A stretch of DNA of 64,000 bases from Rathayibacter sp. VKM Ac-2804 (GTDB lineage: Bacteria > Actinomycetota > Actinomycetes > Actinomycetales > Microbacteriaceae): contig NZ_CP047420.1 of NCBI RefSeq assembly GCF_009866655.1, positions 1,550,001 through 1,614,000 on the forward strand, read 5' to 3'. The position numbers and the translations under genes were made by a program. This document shows, one piece after another, positions 46,371 through 54,656 of this stretch (position 1 is the first letter of the stretch; every line of letters starts with the position of its first letter). The notes below the pieces were generated by a model. It had not been told where the DNA came from. It worked only from the letters and a program-made list of their open reading frames with translations, and did no database searches.

Positions 46371-47852
46371 CTAGTGCGCGACCACCGGACGCGGCACGTC
46401 CGACTCGGCGGGCCGCTTCACGAAGAAGGCGGCGACGATCGCGGCGGTGGCGATGGAGGCGCCCCAGACGAACGCGGAGTGGATGCCGCCCGCCGTGGCG
46501 ACGACCTCGTCGACGCCCTCGCGGGCGAGCGCGGCCGACTGGACCGACAGCACGGTGACGAACAGCGCCGTGCCAGCCGCGCCGCCGAGCTGCTGGACCG
46601 TGCCGATGATCGCGCTGCCGTGCGAGTAGAGCGCGGGGCGCACCGAGCCGAGGCCCGCGGTGAACAGCGGCGTGAAGACCAGCGCGAGGCCGAGGCTCAG
46701 CACCACGTGCAGGGAGAGGATGAACCAGGAGACCGAGTTCTCGTCGAGCGTCGTGTAGCCCCACAGCGCACCGGCGACGATGATCGAGCCGGGCACCAGC
46801 AACACCCGCGGGCCGAAGCGGTCGTAGCCGCGGCCGACGAACGGCGCGAGCAGACCCATCAGCAGCCCGCCGGGGAGCAGCAGCAGGCCGGTCTCGAGCG
46901 GGGTGAGGCCGAGCACGTTCTGCGTGTAGAGCGGGAGCAGGATCAGCGTGCCGAAGAGCGCCGACATGCTCACCGCCATCATCACGATGACCACGGTGAA
47001 GTTGCCGGAGGAGAAGGTGCGGAGGTCCAGCAGGGCGCGGTCGGTCTTCTGCAGCAGCAGCTGGCGGACGATGAACGCCGCGAGGCCGACACCGGCGACG
47101 ACGAAGGGCACCCAGGGCGCGACGATCGCTTCGCCGCCCTCGCCCAGGCTGCTGAGGCCGTAGACCAGGCCGCCGAAGCCGAAGACCGAGAGCACGACGG
47201 AGAGCGAGTCGATCGGGATCTTCCGCGGCTCGGTCACGTTCTCGACCTTGCGGAGGCCGAGGAGGAGCGCGCCGACCGCGATCGGCAGCACGATCCAGAA
47301 CATCCAGCGCCAGCTGAGGAAGTTGAGGATGACGCCCGAGATCGTCGGGCCGACCGCGGGGGCGACCGAGATGACGATGGAGATGTTGCCCATCATCCGG
47401 CCGCGGATCGCCGGCGGGACGAGGGTCATCACGGTGGTCATCAGCAGCGGCATCATGATCGCCGTGCCGCCGGCCTGCACGACGCGCGCGGCCAGCAGGA
47501 CCTCGAAGGTCGGCGCGAGCGCGGCGGTCAGCGTGCCGATGCTGAACAGCGTCATCGCGGCGGCGAACAGCGTGCGGGTGTGCAGGCGCTGGATCAGGTA
47601 GCCGGTGATCGGGATGACGACCGCCATCGTCAGCATGAACGCGGTCGAGAGCCACTGGCCGACGTGCGCCTCGACGCCGAAGTCGCGCATGAGGTCGGGC
47701 AGCGCCACGCTCATGATCGTCTCGTTGAGGATGACGACGAAGGCCGACACCAGCAGGAGGCTGATGACGAGGCGGCTGCGCGGGTCGAGCGCCGTGGAGG
47801 GCTTGTCGGCCGCGGCGGCGGGCCGGGTCTCGGGAAGGGTGCGCTCGGTCAC
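46371..47852 (-). CDS. DHA2-type MFS exporter (EmrB/QacA, 14 helices)
   Basis: 493 residues with about 14 transmembrane helices. The antiporter motif C-like SVAPAVGPTISGVI lies in helix 5, and the DHA2 pattern NETIMSVALPDLMRDF is in helix 1 (about residue 45). Proton-coupled drug or metabolite efflux is the family role. It lies upstream of the NRPS on the same strand with 124 bp between, so it could lead the transcript and export the product or give self-resistance. GTG 47852 has GGAGA nearby; an ATG 15 codons upstream (47897) is the alternative. Confidence 0.87.
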   Translation of the reverse strand: MTERTLPETRPAAAADKPSTALDPRSRLVISLLLVSAFVVILNETIMSVALPDLMRDFGVEAHVGQWLSTAFMLTMAVVIPITGYLIQRLHTRTLFAAAMTLFSIGTLTAALAPTFEVLLAARVVQAGGTAIMMPLLMTTVMTLVPPAIRGRMMGNISIVISVAPAVGPTISGVILNFLSWRWMFWIVLPIAVGALLLGLRKVENVTEPRKIPIDSLSVVLSVFGFGGLVYGLSSLGEGGEAIVAPWVPFVVAGVGLAAFIVRQLLLQKTDRALLDLRTFSSGNFTVVIVMMAVSMSALFGTLILLPLYTQNVLGLTPLETGLLLLPGGLLMGLLAPFVGRGYDRFGPRVLLVPGSIIVAGALWGYTTLDENSVSWFILSLHVVLSLGLALVFTPLFTAGLGSVRPALYSHGSAIIGTVQQLGGAAGTALFVTVLSVQSAALAREGVDEVVATAGGIHSAFVWGASIATAAIVAAFFVKRPAESDVPRPVVAH

Positions 47853-48064
47853 AGGTGCGTCTCCGGTCGTGAAGGGGATCGTCGTGAGGGGGCGCATCGC
47901 CAGGGTGACGTCGATGCGACGGGTCGTACGAGTCCCAGAACACTGCCGGTGACCTCCGACATTCCCGATCGGCCGACATCCGTCGCGCATCCGGCGTGTC
48001 GGGAGCGGGGTGAGCGGCGGCGAGACGGCGTGCCGCCGCCGCTTCGGGATCGCCGCCGCCCATC

Positions 48065-48236
48065 ATGCTGGTCGAGTAGCCCTGTCGGGGCCTGCCGCGA
48101 CTGCATGCTGGTCGAGTAGCCCTGCAGGGGCGTATCGAGACCCACCGTCCCCACCTGGGCGGGTCTGCGGCCTTCTCGTCTGCCGTCGGTGGATCTCGAT
48201 ACGCCCGCTCTGCGGGCTACTCGATCAGCATCACAC
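48065..48236. repeat. Three copies of dispersed palindromic element A
   Basis: Copies at about 48065-48090 (truncated), 48104-48140 and 48193-48236 (inverted). The gap 47853-48247 otherwise contains the upstream region of the MFS gene, with no further gene visible. The cluster marks the left edge of the unfamiliar gene island. Confidence 0.8.
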
Positions 48237-48247
48237 CCGCGCGATCA

Positions 48248-48751
48248 TCACTCGACGGGAACCGGGTCCCCGATCAGGCACCGACCGGTCGCGAGCGGCG
48301 CGACGACCGACCCGAGGTACCTCGGGCCGCCGTCCTCGCCCGAGGCCTTGTGCCGGTACTGACCCACGAGGCAGGAGTCGCCGACCCTCACCACGACGAA
48401 GACCGCATCGGCCCTCTTGTCGGCGGCCGTGATGTCGGCCGTGATCTCCAGACCGGCCCGGTTCACGCCACCGGCGATCAGCGCCCGGGTCAGATCCGCC
48501 CCGCTCGGATCGCCGATCGAGGCGACCGTCTCCCGGTTGATCGCATCGAACGCCTCGAGATCGAGAGGAACGGCCGGACCGGGTCCGTCGACACTCGGGA
48601 CGGCGCTCGGAGCGGGCGGCGGCGGTGCGGATCCGTCGATCGGCGGCAGTCCGAGAGCGCAGCCGCTGAGGACCGCGGTCACGACCGCGAGGACGGTTGC
48701 CGCCCTGACGCCGGACCGGGAGGACGACTGCGTCCGCTCGCGCATCACCAT
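48248..48751 (-). CDS. Putative lipoprotein of unknown function
   Basis: About 167 residues. A signal peptide with lipobox LSGC (ATVLAVVTAVLSGCALG), a Pro-rich linker (PPPPAPSAVPS), then a small domain with two cysteines (GDSCLVGQYR, TGRCLIG) that may be bridged. The start is uncertain: ATG 48751, ATG 48745 or GTG 48757 are all in frame and none has a strong Shine-Dalgarno. Divergent from the operon at 49.1 kb. No relative recognised. Confidence 0.65.
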   Translation of the reverse strand: MVMRERTQSSSRSGVRAATVLAVVTAVLSGCALGLPPIDGSAPPPPAPSAVPSVDGPGPAVPLDLEAFDAINRETVASIGDPSGADLTRALIAGGVNRAGLEITADITAADKRADAVFVVVRVGDSCLVGQYRHKASGEDGGPRYLGSVVAPLATGRCLIGDPVPVE

Positions 48752-49018
48752 CTGCACACCGACCGATCGTCCTTCTGCAGGATCGTCGTCGTCCTGGTCC
48801 GTAGAGGACCCTAGGCACGATCGACAGCCAGAGCCTTCCCGGCGCAAGAACTCGAGGACATCGGCGCGCTCTGTCCGGTCGTCGGCCCGCTCTGCGCTCC
48901 GTCGCCCTGGCGATCGAGCGCTGCTGAGCGCGCACCGGCCAGCTCGCTTCCAGGGCTCGTCTCCCGCTGCGCATCCGACGAGCCGGTCAGACGTCCTGGC
49001 AAAGACACCATCTGCGTA

Positions 49019-49047
49019 TTGTCATTCAGACGGAAGTGAAGTATCTT
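49019..49047 (+). promoter_or_regulatory. Candidate promoter with overlapping inverted repeat
   Basis: TTGTCA (49019-49024), 17-bp spacer, TATCTT (49042-49047), near the sigma-70 consensus. The imperfect palindrome GAAGTGAAG...CTTCGCTTC (49033-49053) overlaps the -10 and could be an operator. It would give the operon a leader of about 70 nt. The divergent gap 48752-49122 holds no other feature I can name. Confidence 0.5.
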
Positions 49048-49122
49048 CGCTTCCAAGAAGTGACCGACGAGACGGTGGGCCGTCATGGCTCTCGTCGAGT
49101 GCAACGATGCCAGGAGGTTCAC

Positions 49123-49950
49123 GTGGAGGATCGTGATCGGTCGAGCTCCGTCAGGAGTAGTAGGAAGTCCCGACGCCTCCCTCAGGAGGAGGGCGTCTCC
49201 TCCGATCGCGATGACCTCGTCGTCGCTACTGGTCGGGTTCGGGCGGACGGCGGGCGCATACGCCTCGCGGCGATCGGCCGAGGGCATTACGACCACGTTC
49301 TGCAGCACGCGGCCGGCATCGAAGTCCTGACCGACCTTCCACTCGGCTTCCAGCGGGAGGGCGTCACCACCCTGCAGGGCTACTGGGACGGCCAGCAGAT
49401 CTCCGACGCTCGAGTAGTCGCGGCGCTCGATCCCGTGCGTCTTCCGGAGCACCTCGGCGATCGGATCGATCGCTCGATCATTCCCACCGGGCGCGTCTCC
49501 CACTCCGATGCGCTCGCTCCTGATCTCCTCGCCGCCCTCGATCGGCTGCGAGCCGACGTTCTCGTCTCCTATGTCGCACATCAGCTGCCGGACGGTTGGG
49601 TCGGCGTCGCGAGTGCGACCGATTCGACAGCAGCCCGAGACGCGCTTCAGCCGTTCCTCGGTGACGCCTTCGCTCTCACACGGTCGCCCTGGGGGGAGGC
49701 CGATCTCGATGCCATCGACGAGATCTTCGAGTCGGGGGCTCTCCGCGACGAGCTGCTCGACATCGGTCGCTTCGTCGATCCCTTCGGACGTCTCCGGGTG
49801 TGCGCGCTCGTCCGCGCCCTCTCCGCGGATGCGGCGGCAGAGCTCGACATCGAGCACGCGGACGCAGTCGTCGTGTCCAGCTGGATGCACCCGATCGCCG
49901 GATCGACAGAAGTCGACCTCGGAAAAGAAAAGAAGAAGGAGATCTCATGA
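49123..49950 (+). CDS. Unknown protein, first gene of a three-gene island operon
   Basis: 275 residues, mostly soluble. GTG 49123 sits 5 nt after a perfect AGGAGG, which decides the start over a GTG 29 codons upstream whose extra codons have atypical third positions. The N-terminus is basic and Ser-rich, the middle is alpha/beta (RLAAIGRGHYDHVLQHAAG, VLVSYVAHQLPDGWVGVA), and the tail is lysine-rich (GKEKKKEIS). I do not recognise a family. Less G+C in third positions than neighbours suggests recent transfer. Confidence 0.65.
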   Translation: MEDRDRSSSVRSSRKSRRLPQEEGVSSDRDDLVVATGRVRADGGRIRLAAIGRGHYDHVLQHAAGIEVLTDLPLGFQREGVTTLQGYWDGQQISDARVVAALDPVRLPEHLGDRIDRSIIPTGRVSHSDALAPDLLAALDRLRADVLVSYVAHQLPDGWVGVASATDSTAARDALQPFLGDAFALTRSPWGEADLDAIDEIFESGALRDELLDIGRFVDPFGRLRVCALVRALSADAAAELDIEHADAVVVSSWMHPIAGSTEVDLGKEKKKEIS

Positions 49951-50360
49951 TGAAAGGCGATCCACGCTCCCGGCGGGCGCGAGGGCTGACGCGTGTCGTG
50001 GTCGGAACCGCAGCACTCGTCGTCGTTGCGCTCACATCGACACTCCCGCCCTCCGCTGGTCCCGGTCGAGACGCTGCCGTCCTGGTATCGGCCGCAGGTA
50101 ACGTCGTCGAACCGCCGGGCGGCACGGAAGTCCAGCTCGCGGCCGTCTACTACCACGGGTTCTATCCGACGAAGAAGGAGTGTGAGGCCGCGGTCAAAGC
50201 CAAGCTGGCAACTCGTCTCTACCGACTCGGTGGATGCACGCTCTTCAACCAGGCTCCGCACAAGGGTGAATGGCAGCTCTGGCTCGACGAGAAGGACTGC
50301 ACGGATCGCGTTCTGAGAGCGCTGGAGGCAGTGAACGGTCGACCTGAGGTTGTCCTCTGA
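49947..50360 (+). CDS. Small secreted protein of unknown function
   Basis: 137 residues with an Arg-rich N-terminus and signal sequence (VVVGTAALVVVALTSTLPPS). The mature part holds three cysteines (KKECEAA, GGCTLFN, KDCTDR) and a YYHGFYPTKKECEAA start reminiscent of small secreted actinobacterial proteins. ATG 49947 overlaps the previous stop (ATGA), with AAGGAGA just upstream. Function unknown. Confidence 0.65.
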   Translation: MMKGDPRSRRARGLTRVVVGTAALVVVALTSTLPPSAGPGRDAAVLVSAAGNVVEPPGGTEVQLAAVYYHGFYPTKKECEAAVKAKLATRLYRLGGCTLFNQAPHKGEWQLWLDEKDCTDRVLRALEAVNGRPEVVL

Positions 50361-50362
50361 CG

Positions 50363-51121
50363 GTGTCGCCCTTGAAGAGCAGACGAATGCTTCGTATCTT
50401 CACTATCTCCGTGTCGCTGTCGGCAGTTCTCTGTGGTTGCTCGCCGGAGTCCTCAGCCGTCCCACGATTCGAGGACGTGAGGATCGACGTCGATGGAGTC
50501 GAGCGTCACGTTGCACTGCACCGCCAGCAGGACGGCGTCGTCGCCCGTGCGCTCGTTCTGATCGCGGGCGGCGGCCCAGGGAGCGAGTTCGTCGAGGAAT
50601 CGGCAGCGGAACTGTCAGCGAAAGGATACGCCTCCCTCGTCATCGACGATCCCGACGTGACGACGCCGGAGCAGATCAGGGCCGTCTTCGATCATGTCGC
50701 TGACAGCAGTGAAACGCCCGTGCCGCAAGCGATTCTCGGCTTCTCACCGGCCGGCCCCGACGTCTGGCGATTGATGGAGAGTGACGCTGAGCGCATCGAC
50801 ATGGCGTTTCTGGTCTCATGCGCCCTACCTCGAGGCGAGTTCGATTTTCAGCAGTTGCGTGCAACCGGCGTGCGTGCTGTCTTCGCCGAGGGCGGCGAGG
50901 TCTATCGCAGTAGTTATCAGCGGGCGCACGGTCCGATGAGCTCGATTCCCACACCTCACGACTTCCTCGTCTACGGGAACGGCATCACGGACATCTACTA
51001 TGACCGTGCCTCGCAGGCTTTCCATGATGAGACGTGGAGGGCAACACTCGAATCCTTGGCGGACTGGTTCGATATCTGGGCGCCGGGATCGGCGTCAGCG
51101 GGAGCGCATCCCGACCACTGA
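50363..51121 (+). CDS. Putative alpha/beta-hydrolase-fold lipoprotein
   Basis: 252 residues. A lipoprotein signal ends LCGC (about residues 23-26). The body fits an alpha/beta hydrolase: an oxyanion-type strand ALVLIAGGGPGSEFV, a nucleophile elbow ILGFSPAGPDVW (Ser, GxSxAG) and a C-terminal His in SQAFHDETW. A strong family match is lacking. GTG 50363 is 2 bp after the previous stop; ATG 50387 with GAAGAG would remove eight residues but keep the signal. It would act outside the membrane. Confidence 0.6.
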   Translation: MSPLKSRRMLRIFTISVSLSAVLCGCSPESSAVPRFEDVRIDVDGVERHVALHRQQDGVVARALVLIAGGGPGSEFVEESAAELSAKGYASLVIDDPDVTTPEQIRAVFDHVADSSETPVPQAILGFSPAGPDVWRLMESDAERIDMAFLVSCALPRGEFDFQQLRATGVRAVFAEGGEVYRSSYQRAHGPMSSIPTPHDFLVYGNGITDIYYDRASQAFHDETWRATLESLADWFDIWAPGSASAGAHPDH

Positions 51122-51174
51122 TGACGCCGTCGGAGATCAGCGAAAGAGGTCGACCAGGTTGACATCGGCAGGTG

Positions 51175-52299
51175 TCACGCCCGCGCGAGCACCGCCGCGA
51201 ATGCGTCCGCCGCGGCAGCCGCGTCGGCCGGCGTCGACTCCGCGCCGAAGCTGAAGCGCACCGCCGTCTGCGCGACGGCCGGCTCGAGCCCGAGCGCCAG
51301 GAGCGTCGGGGACGGCTCGTCCCGGCCGGCGGCGCACGCCGAGCCGCTGGACACCACGACGCCGCGCTCCTCCAGCGCCAGCAGGATCGACTCGCCGCTG
51401 CGCCCCGGCACCACGAACGACGCGATCGACGGCAGCCGGTGCTCCGCCGACCCCAGCGGCACGGCCCGGGGCACCTCCGCCGCGACCCGCGCCGCGAAGG
51501 CGCCGCGCACCGCCGAGACGCGGTCGCCCCGCGCCGGATCCACCAGCTGCACCGCGACGCCGAGCGCCACCGCGAACGCCACGTTCTCGGTCCCCGAGCG
51601 CCGCGCCCGCTCCTGCCCGCCGCCGTGCACGAGCGGCTCGAACGGCACCCGGCTGCGCAGCAGCAGGGCCCCCACGCCCTTCGGCGCCCCGAGCTTGTGC
51701 CCCGAGATCGACACCGCGTCCGCACCGAGTCCGGCGAGATCCACCCAGCCCGCCGCCTGCACGGCGTCCACGTGCAGCGGGATCCGCAGCGGCCGGCACA
51801 GCGCCGCGATCGCCGCGACGTCCTGCACCGTCCCGATCTCGTTGCTCGCCGCCATCACCGAGACGAGCGCCGTGTCCGGCCGCAGCAGCGCGGCGAGCGC
51901 GTCGAGGTCGAGCCGCCCCTCCGCGTCCACCGGCGCGACCGAGATCTCGACGCCGTGCAGCCGGCGCAGGTGATCCGCGGACTCGACCGTCGCCTCGTGC
52001 TCGATCGCCGAGATCACGACGTGCCGATGGGACGGATCGAGCGCCAGACCGCCGAGAGCGATGCCCTTGACCGCCGTGTTGATCGACTCGGTCCCGCCCG
52101 AGGTGAAGAGGACCTCCGAGGCGCGCCCGCCGAGGAAGCGCGCCACGTGCCTCCGCGCCTCCTCCAGCGCCCGCGCCGCCGAGTCGCCCAGTGCGTGGCT
52201 GCTCGACGGATTGCCGTACTCGCTGGTAAGGAACGGCCACATCGCCTCGAGCACCTCGCGGCGCACGGGCGAGGTCGCGGCGTGATCGAGGTAGATCAC
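51175..52299 (-). CDS. nifS: Cysteine desulfurase (NifS/IscS family)
   Basis: PLP enzyme that takes sulfur from cysteine for Fe-S clusters. PLP lysine is Lys202 (SISGHKLGAPKG) and the persulfide Cys321 lies in VVSSGSACAAGR. The first residues VIYLDHAATSP are family typical. GTG 52299 overlaps the nadC stop by 4 bp, so it is the last gene of the NAD operon. There it very likely supplies sulfur for the NadA 4Fe-4S cluster, as nifS does in Bacillus. Confidence 0.94.
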   Translation of the reverse strand: MIYLDHAATSPVRREVLEAMWPFLTSEYGNPSSSHALGDSAARALEEARRHVARFLGGRASEVLFTSGGTESINTAVKGIALGGLALDPSHRHVVISAIEHEATVESADHLRRLHGVEISVAPVDAEGRLDLDALAALLRPDTALVSVMAASNEIGTVQDVAAIAALCRPLRIPLHVDAVQAAGWVDLAGLGADAVSISGHKLGAPKGVGALLLRSRVPFEPLVHGGGQERARRSGTENVAFAVALGVAVQLVDPARGDRVSAVRGAFAARVAAEVPRAVPLGSAEHRLPSIASFVVPGRSGESILLALEERGVVVSSGSACAAGRDEPSPTLLALGLEPAVAQTAVRFSFGAESTPADAAAAADAFAAVLARA

Positions 52300-53159
52300 G
52301 CCGCCGGAGCCTCGATCGCGATGTCGAGGCCGAGATCGAGCGAGCGGACGCTGTGCGTCAGCGCCCCGACGGAGATCACGTCGACACCGGCCTCGGCGAT
52401 GGCGCGCACCGAGTCGAGGTTCACCCCGCCGCTGGCCTCCACCACGGCCCGGCCGCCGATCAGCGCGACGCCCTGCGCCAGCTGCTCGGACGTGAAGTTG
52501 TCGAGCATGATCGTGTCGGCGCCGCCGGCGAGGGCCGCGCCGATCTGCTCCAGCCGGTCGACCTCGACCTCGATGTGCGTCGTGTGCGAGACGGCCGCGC
52601 GGGCGGCGAGCAGCGCGTCCGTCAGGTCGAGACCGCGCTGGGCGAGGATCGCGAGGTGGTTGTCCTTCGCGAGGATCGCGTCCGAGAGCGAGAAGCGGTG
52701 GTTGTGCCCGCCGCCGCTGCGCACCGCGTGCCGCTCGAGGGCGCGCAGTCCCGGAGTGGTCTTGCGGGTGTCGACGATGCGCGCGCGGGTGCCCGCCACG
52801 GCCTCGACGTACCGCGCGGTCAGCGTCGCGATGCCGCTCATCCGCTGCACGAGGTTCAGCGCCACGCGCTCGCCGCGCAGCACTCCGCCGGCCGGACCGT
52901 CGATCCGCGCGAGGACGTCGCCGGCCGCGAAGACCGTGCCGTCCGGGACGACGTCCTGCACGCGGATCCGCGAGTCGGCCTGCAGGAAGGTGCCGAGCAG
53001 AACCGCGCCGCCGCTGAAGACGCCGGGCTCGCGCGCGACGAGCGCCGCGGAGGCCGTCGCGTCGGCGGGCAGCAGTGTGTCGGAGGTGAGATCGCCCCAG
53101 GGGGCGTCCTCCTCCAGGGCCAGGGTGACGATGCGCTCGATGCTCTGACGGGTCAGCAC
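52296..53159 (-). CDS. nadC: Quinolinate phosphoribosyltransferase (carboxylating)
   Basis: Converts quinolinate and PRPP to nicotinate mononucleotide and CO2. Landmarks are ALEEDAPWGDLTSD at the start, ALNLVQRMSGIATLT, DTRKTTPGLRALER and a C-terminal VEASGGVNLDSVRAIAEAGV barrel end. 287 residues. GTG 53159 lies within the nadB end (7-bp overlap GTGCTGA), so translation is coupled. Confidence 0.95.
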   Translation of the reverse strand: MLTRQSIERIVTLALEEDAPWGDLTSDTLLPADATASAALVAREPGVFSGGAVLLGTFLQADSRIRVQDVVPDGTVFAAGDVLARIDGPAGGVLRGERVALNLVQRMSGIATLTARYVEAVAGTRARIVDTRKTTPGLRALERHAVRSGGGHNHRFSLSDAILAKDNHLAILAQRGLDLTDALLAARAAVSHTTHIEVEVDRLEQIGAALAGGADTIMLDNFTSEQLAQGVALIGGRAVVEASGGVNLDSVRAIAEAGVDVISVGALTHSVRSLDLGLDIAIEAPAA

Positions 53160-54655
53160 GGGACGGCGACCTTTCTCGTACCGGCGACGCGGTAGGCGCT
53201 CGCCGAGGGGTGGGGGTGGTCGGTGCGGTGGTGGGCGCCGCGCGACTCGGCGCGGGCCAGGGCGGCGTCGATCAGGGCGAGACCGCAGGCGCGGAGGTTC
53301 GCGTCCTCGAGGGTCGCCCGGGTCAGCGGCGCGGGGGAGCCGGCCGCGGCCAGCGCGGCGCGGGCCGACTCGAGGCCTGCGGCGTCGCGCGAGAGCCCGG
53401 CGCCCGTCCAGAGCGTCTCCTGCAGGAGCGCCCGGTCGAGGGCGAGCGGCACGAGGGCGGTGGGCGGCGCGGAGTCCGAGGCGGAGGAGGCCCGAGCCCC
53501 GTCGTCCAGCGCCGCAGCGACCCGTCGCGCGAAGACGACGCCCTCGAGCAGGCTGTTCGACGCCAGACGGTTCGCGCCGTGCACGCCGGTGCAGGCGACC
53601 TCGCCGACGGCGAAGAGCCCGGGGAGGCTGGTCCGCCCGTCGAGGTTGGTGGCGATCCCGCCCATCCAGTAGTGCGCGGCCGGCGTCACCGGGATGAGGT
53701 CGTCGGCGAGCGAGAGCCCGCCCGCGCGGCAGGCGGCGGAGATCGTCGGGAAGCGGTGCGCGAGCACCTCGGCAGGGATCGCCCGCGCGTCGAGGTGCAC
53801 CGGCAGTCCGCCCTGGAGCCGCATCCGGTCGGCGATCGCGCGCGCCACCACATCGCGCGGCGCCAGCTCGGCGTCCGGGTGCACGCCGACGAGGAAGCGC
53901 TCGCCCGCGGCGTCGCGCAGCACCGCGCCCTCGCCGCGGACCGCCTCCGACACCAGGAACCCGCCCGGCAGGGCGAGCGAGGTGGGGTGGAACTGGTAGA
54001 ACTCCAGGTCCGCCGTCTGCGCACCGGCCCGCAGCGCCGCCGCGAGCCCGTCGCCGGTGGCGACCGCGGGATTCGTCGTGTGCAGGTAGAGCTGCCCGGC
54101 GCCGCCGGTGGCGAGGACGACCGCGTCGGCGTCGATCCGCTGGACCCGGCCCTCCCTCAGCACGTCGACGCCGGTGACCGCGGCACCCGCCCGCACGAGG
54201 TCGACCAGCACGGTCTCCTCGAGCACGGTGACGGCGGCGGCGCGCACCGCGGCGACGAGCGCCTCCTCGATGGCGGAGCCGGTCGCGTCGCCGCCCGCGT
54301 GCAGGATCCGCGGCCGCGAGTGCGCGCCCTCGAGTCCGCGCGCCAGCCGGTCGCCGTCGCGGTCGAAGCCGACGCCCCACGCCACGAGCGCGGCGACCGC
54401 CGCCGGCCCCTCGGCGCAGAGCACCTCGACGGCCGAGCGCGAGCAGAGCCCGGCGCCGGCGGTCAGGGTGTCCTCGACGTGCAGCGCGACCGAGTCGTCG
54501 TCCGTCGTGACGGCCGCGATCCCGCCCTGCGCGGCGCGTGTGCTCGACTCCGCGAGCGCGCCCTTGGTGACGAGGAGCACCTCGTGCCGGCGCGAGGCCA
54601 GCAGGGCGACGACCAGGCCGGCGATCCCGCTGCCGACCACGACCGTGCGGGTCAC
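53153..54655 (-). CDS. nadB: L-aspartate oxidase
   Basis: FAD enzyme oxidising L-aspartate to iminoaspartate. FAD motif VVVGSGIAGLVVALLA near residue 5; succinate-dehydrogenase/fumarate-reductase-family sites at STRAAQGGIAAV, EFYQFHPTSLALPGG and HGANRLASNSLLEGVVF. 500 residues. GTG 54655 one base from the nadA stop. Second enzyme to meet NadA, passing unstable iminoaspartate to it. Confidence 0.95.
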   Translation of the reverse strand: MTRTVVVGSGIAGLVVALLASRRHEVLLVTKGALAESSTRAAQGGIAAVTTDDDSVALHVEDTLTAGAGLCSRSAVEVLCAEGPAAVAALVAWGVGFDRDGDRLARGLEGAHSRPRILHAGGDATGSAIEEALVAAVRAAAVTVLEETVLVDLVRAGAAVTGVDVLREGRVQRIDADAVVLATGGAGQLYLHTTNPAVATGDGLAAALRAGAQTADLEFYQFHPTSLALPGGFLVSEAVRGEGAVLRDAAGERFLVGVHPDAELAPRDVVARAIADRMRLQGGLPVHLDARAIPAEVLAHRFPTISAACRAGGLSLADDLIPVTPAAHYWMGGIATNLDGRTSLPGLFAVGEVACTGVHGANRLASNSLLEGVVFARRVAAALDDGARASSASDSAPPTALVPLALDRALLQETLWTGAGLSRDAAGLESARAALAAAGSPAPLTRATLEDANLRACGLALIDAALARAESRGAHHRTDHPHPSASAYRVAGTRKVAVPC

Positions 54656-54656
54656 G

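Noticed and set aside
42329..46558. Large plus-strand open frames opposite the NRPS gene
   Set aside because: Low-complexity Arg/Ala/Gly proteins with no domains; the minus frame has complete NRPS motifs throughout.
49085..49330. Alternative 81-codon plus frame near the island gene start, suggesting a frameshift
   Set aside because: AGGAGG-GTG at 49123 gives a clean start in the main frame; the short frame has poor codon use and no ribosome site.
48811..49890. Minus-strand 359-codon frame opposite the first island gene
   Set aside because: The plus frame has a perfect Shine-Dalgarno, G/C-rich third codon positions and coupled downstream genes; the minus frame has none of these.
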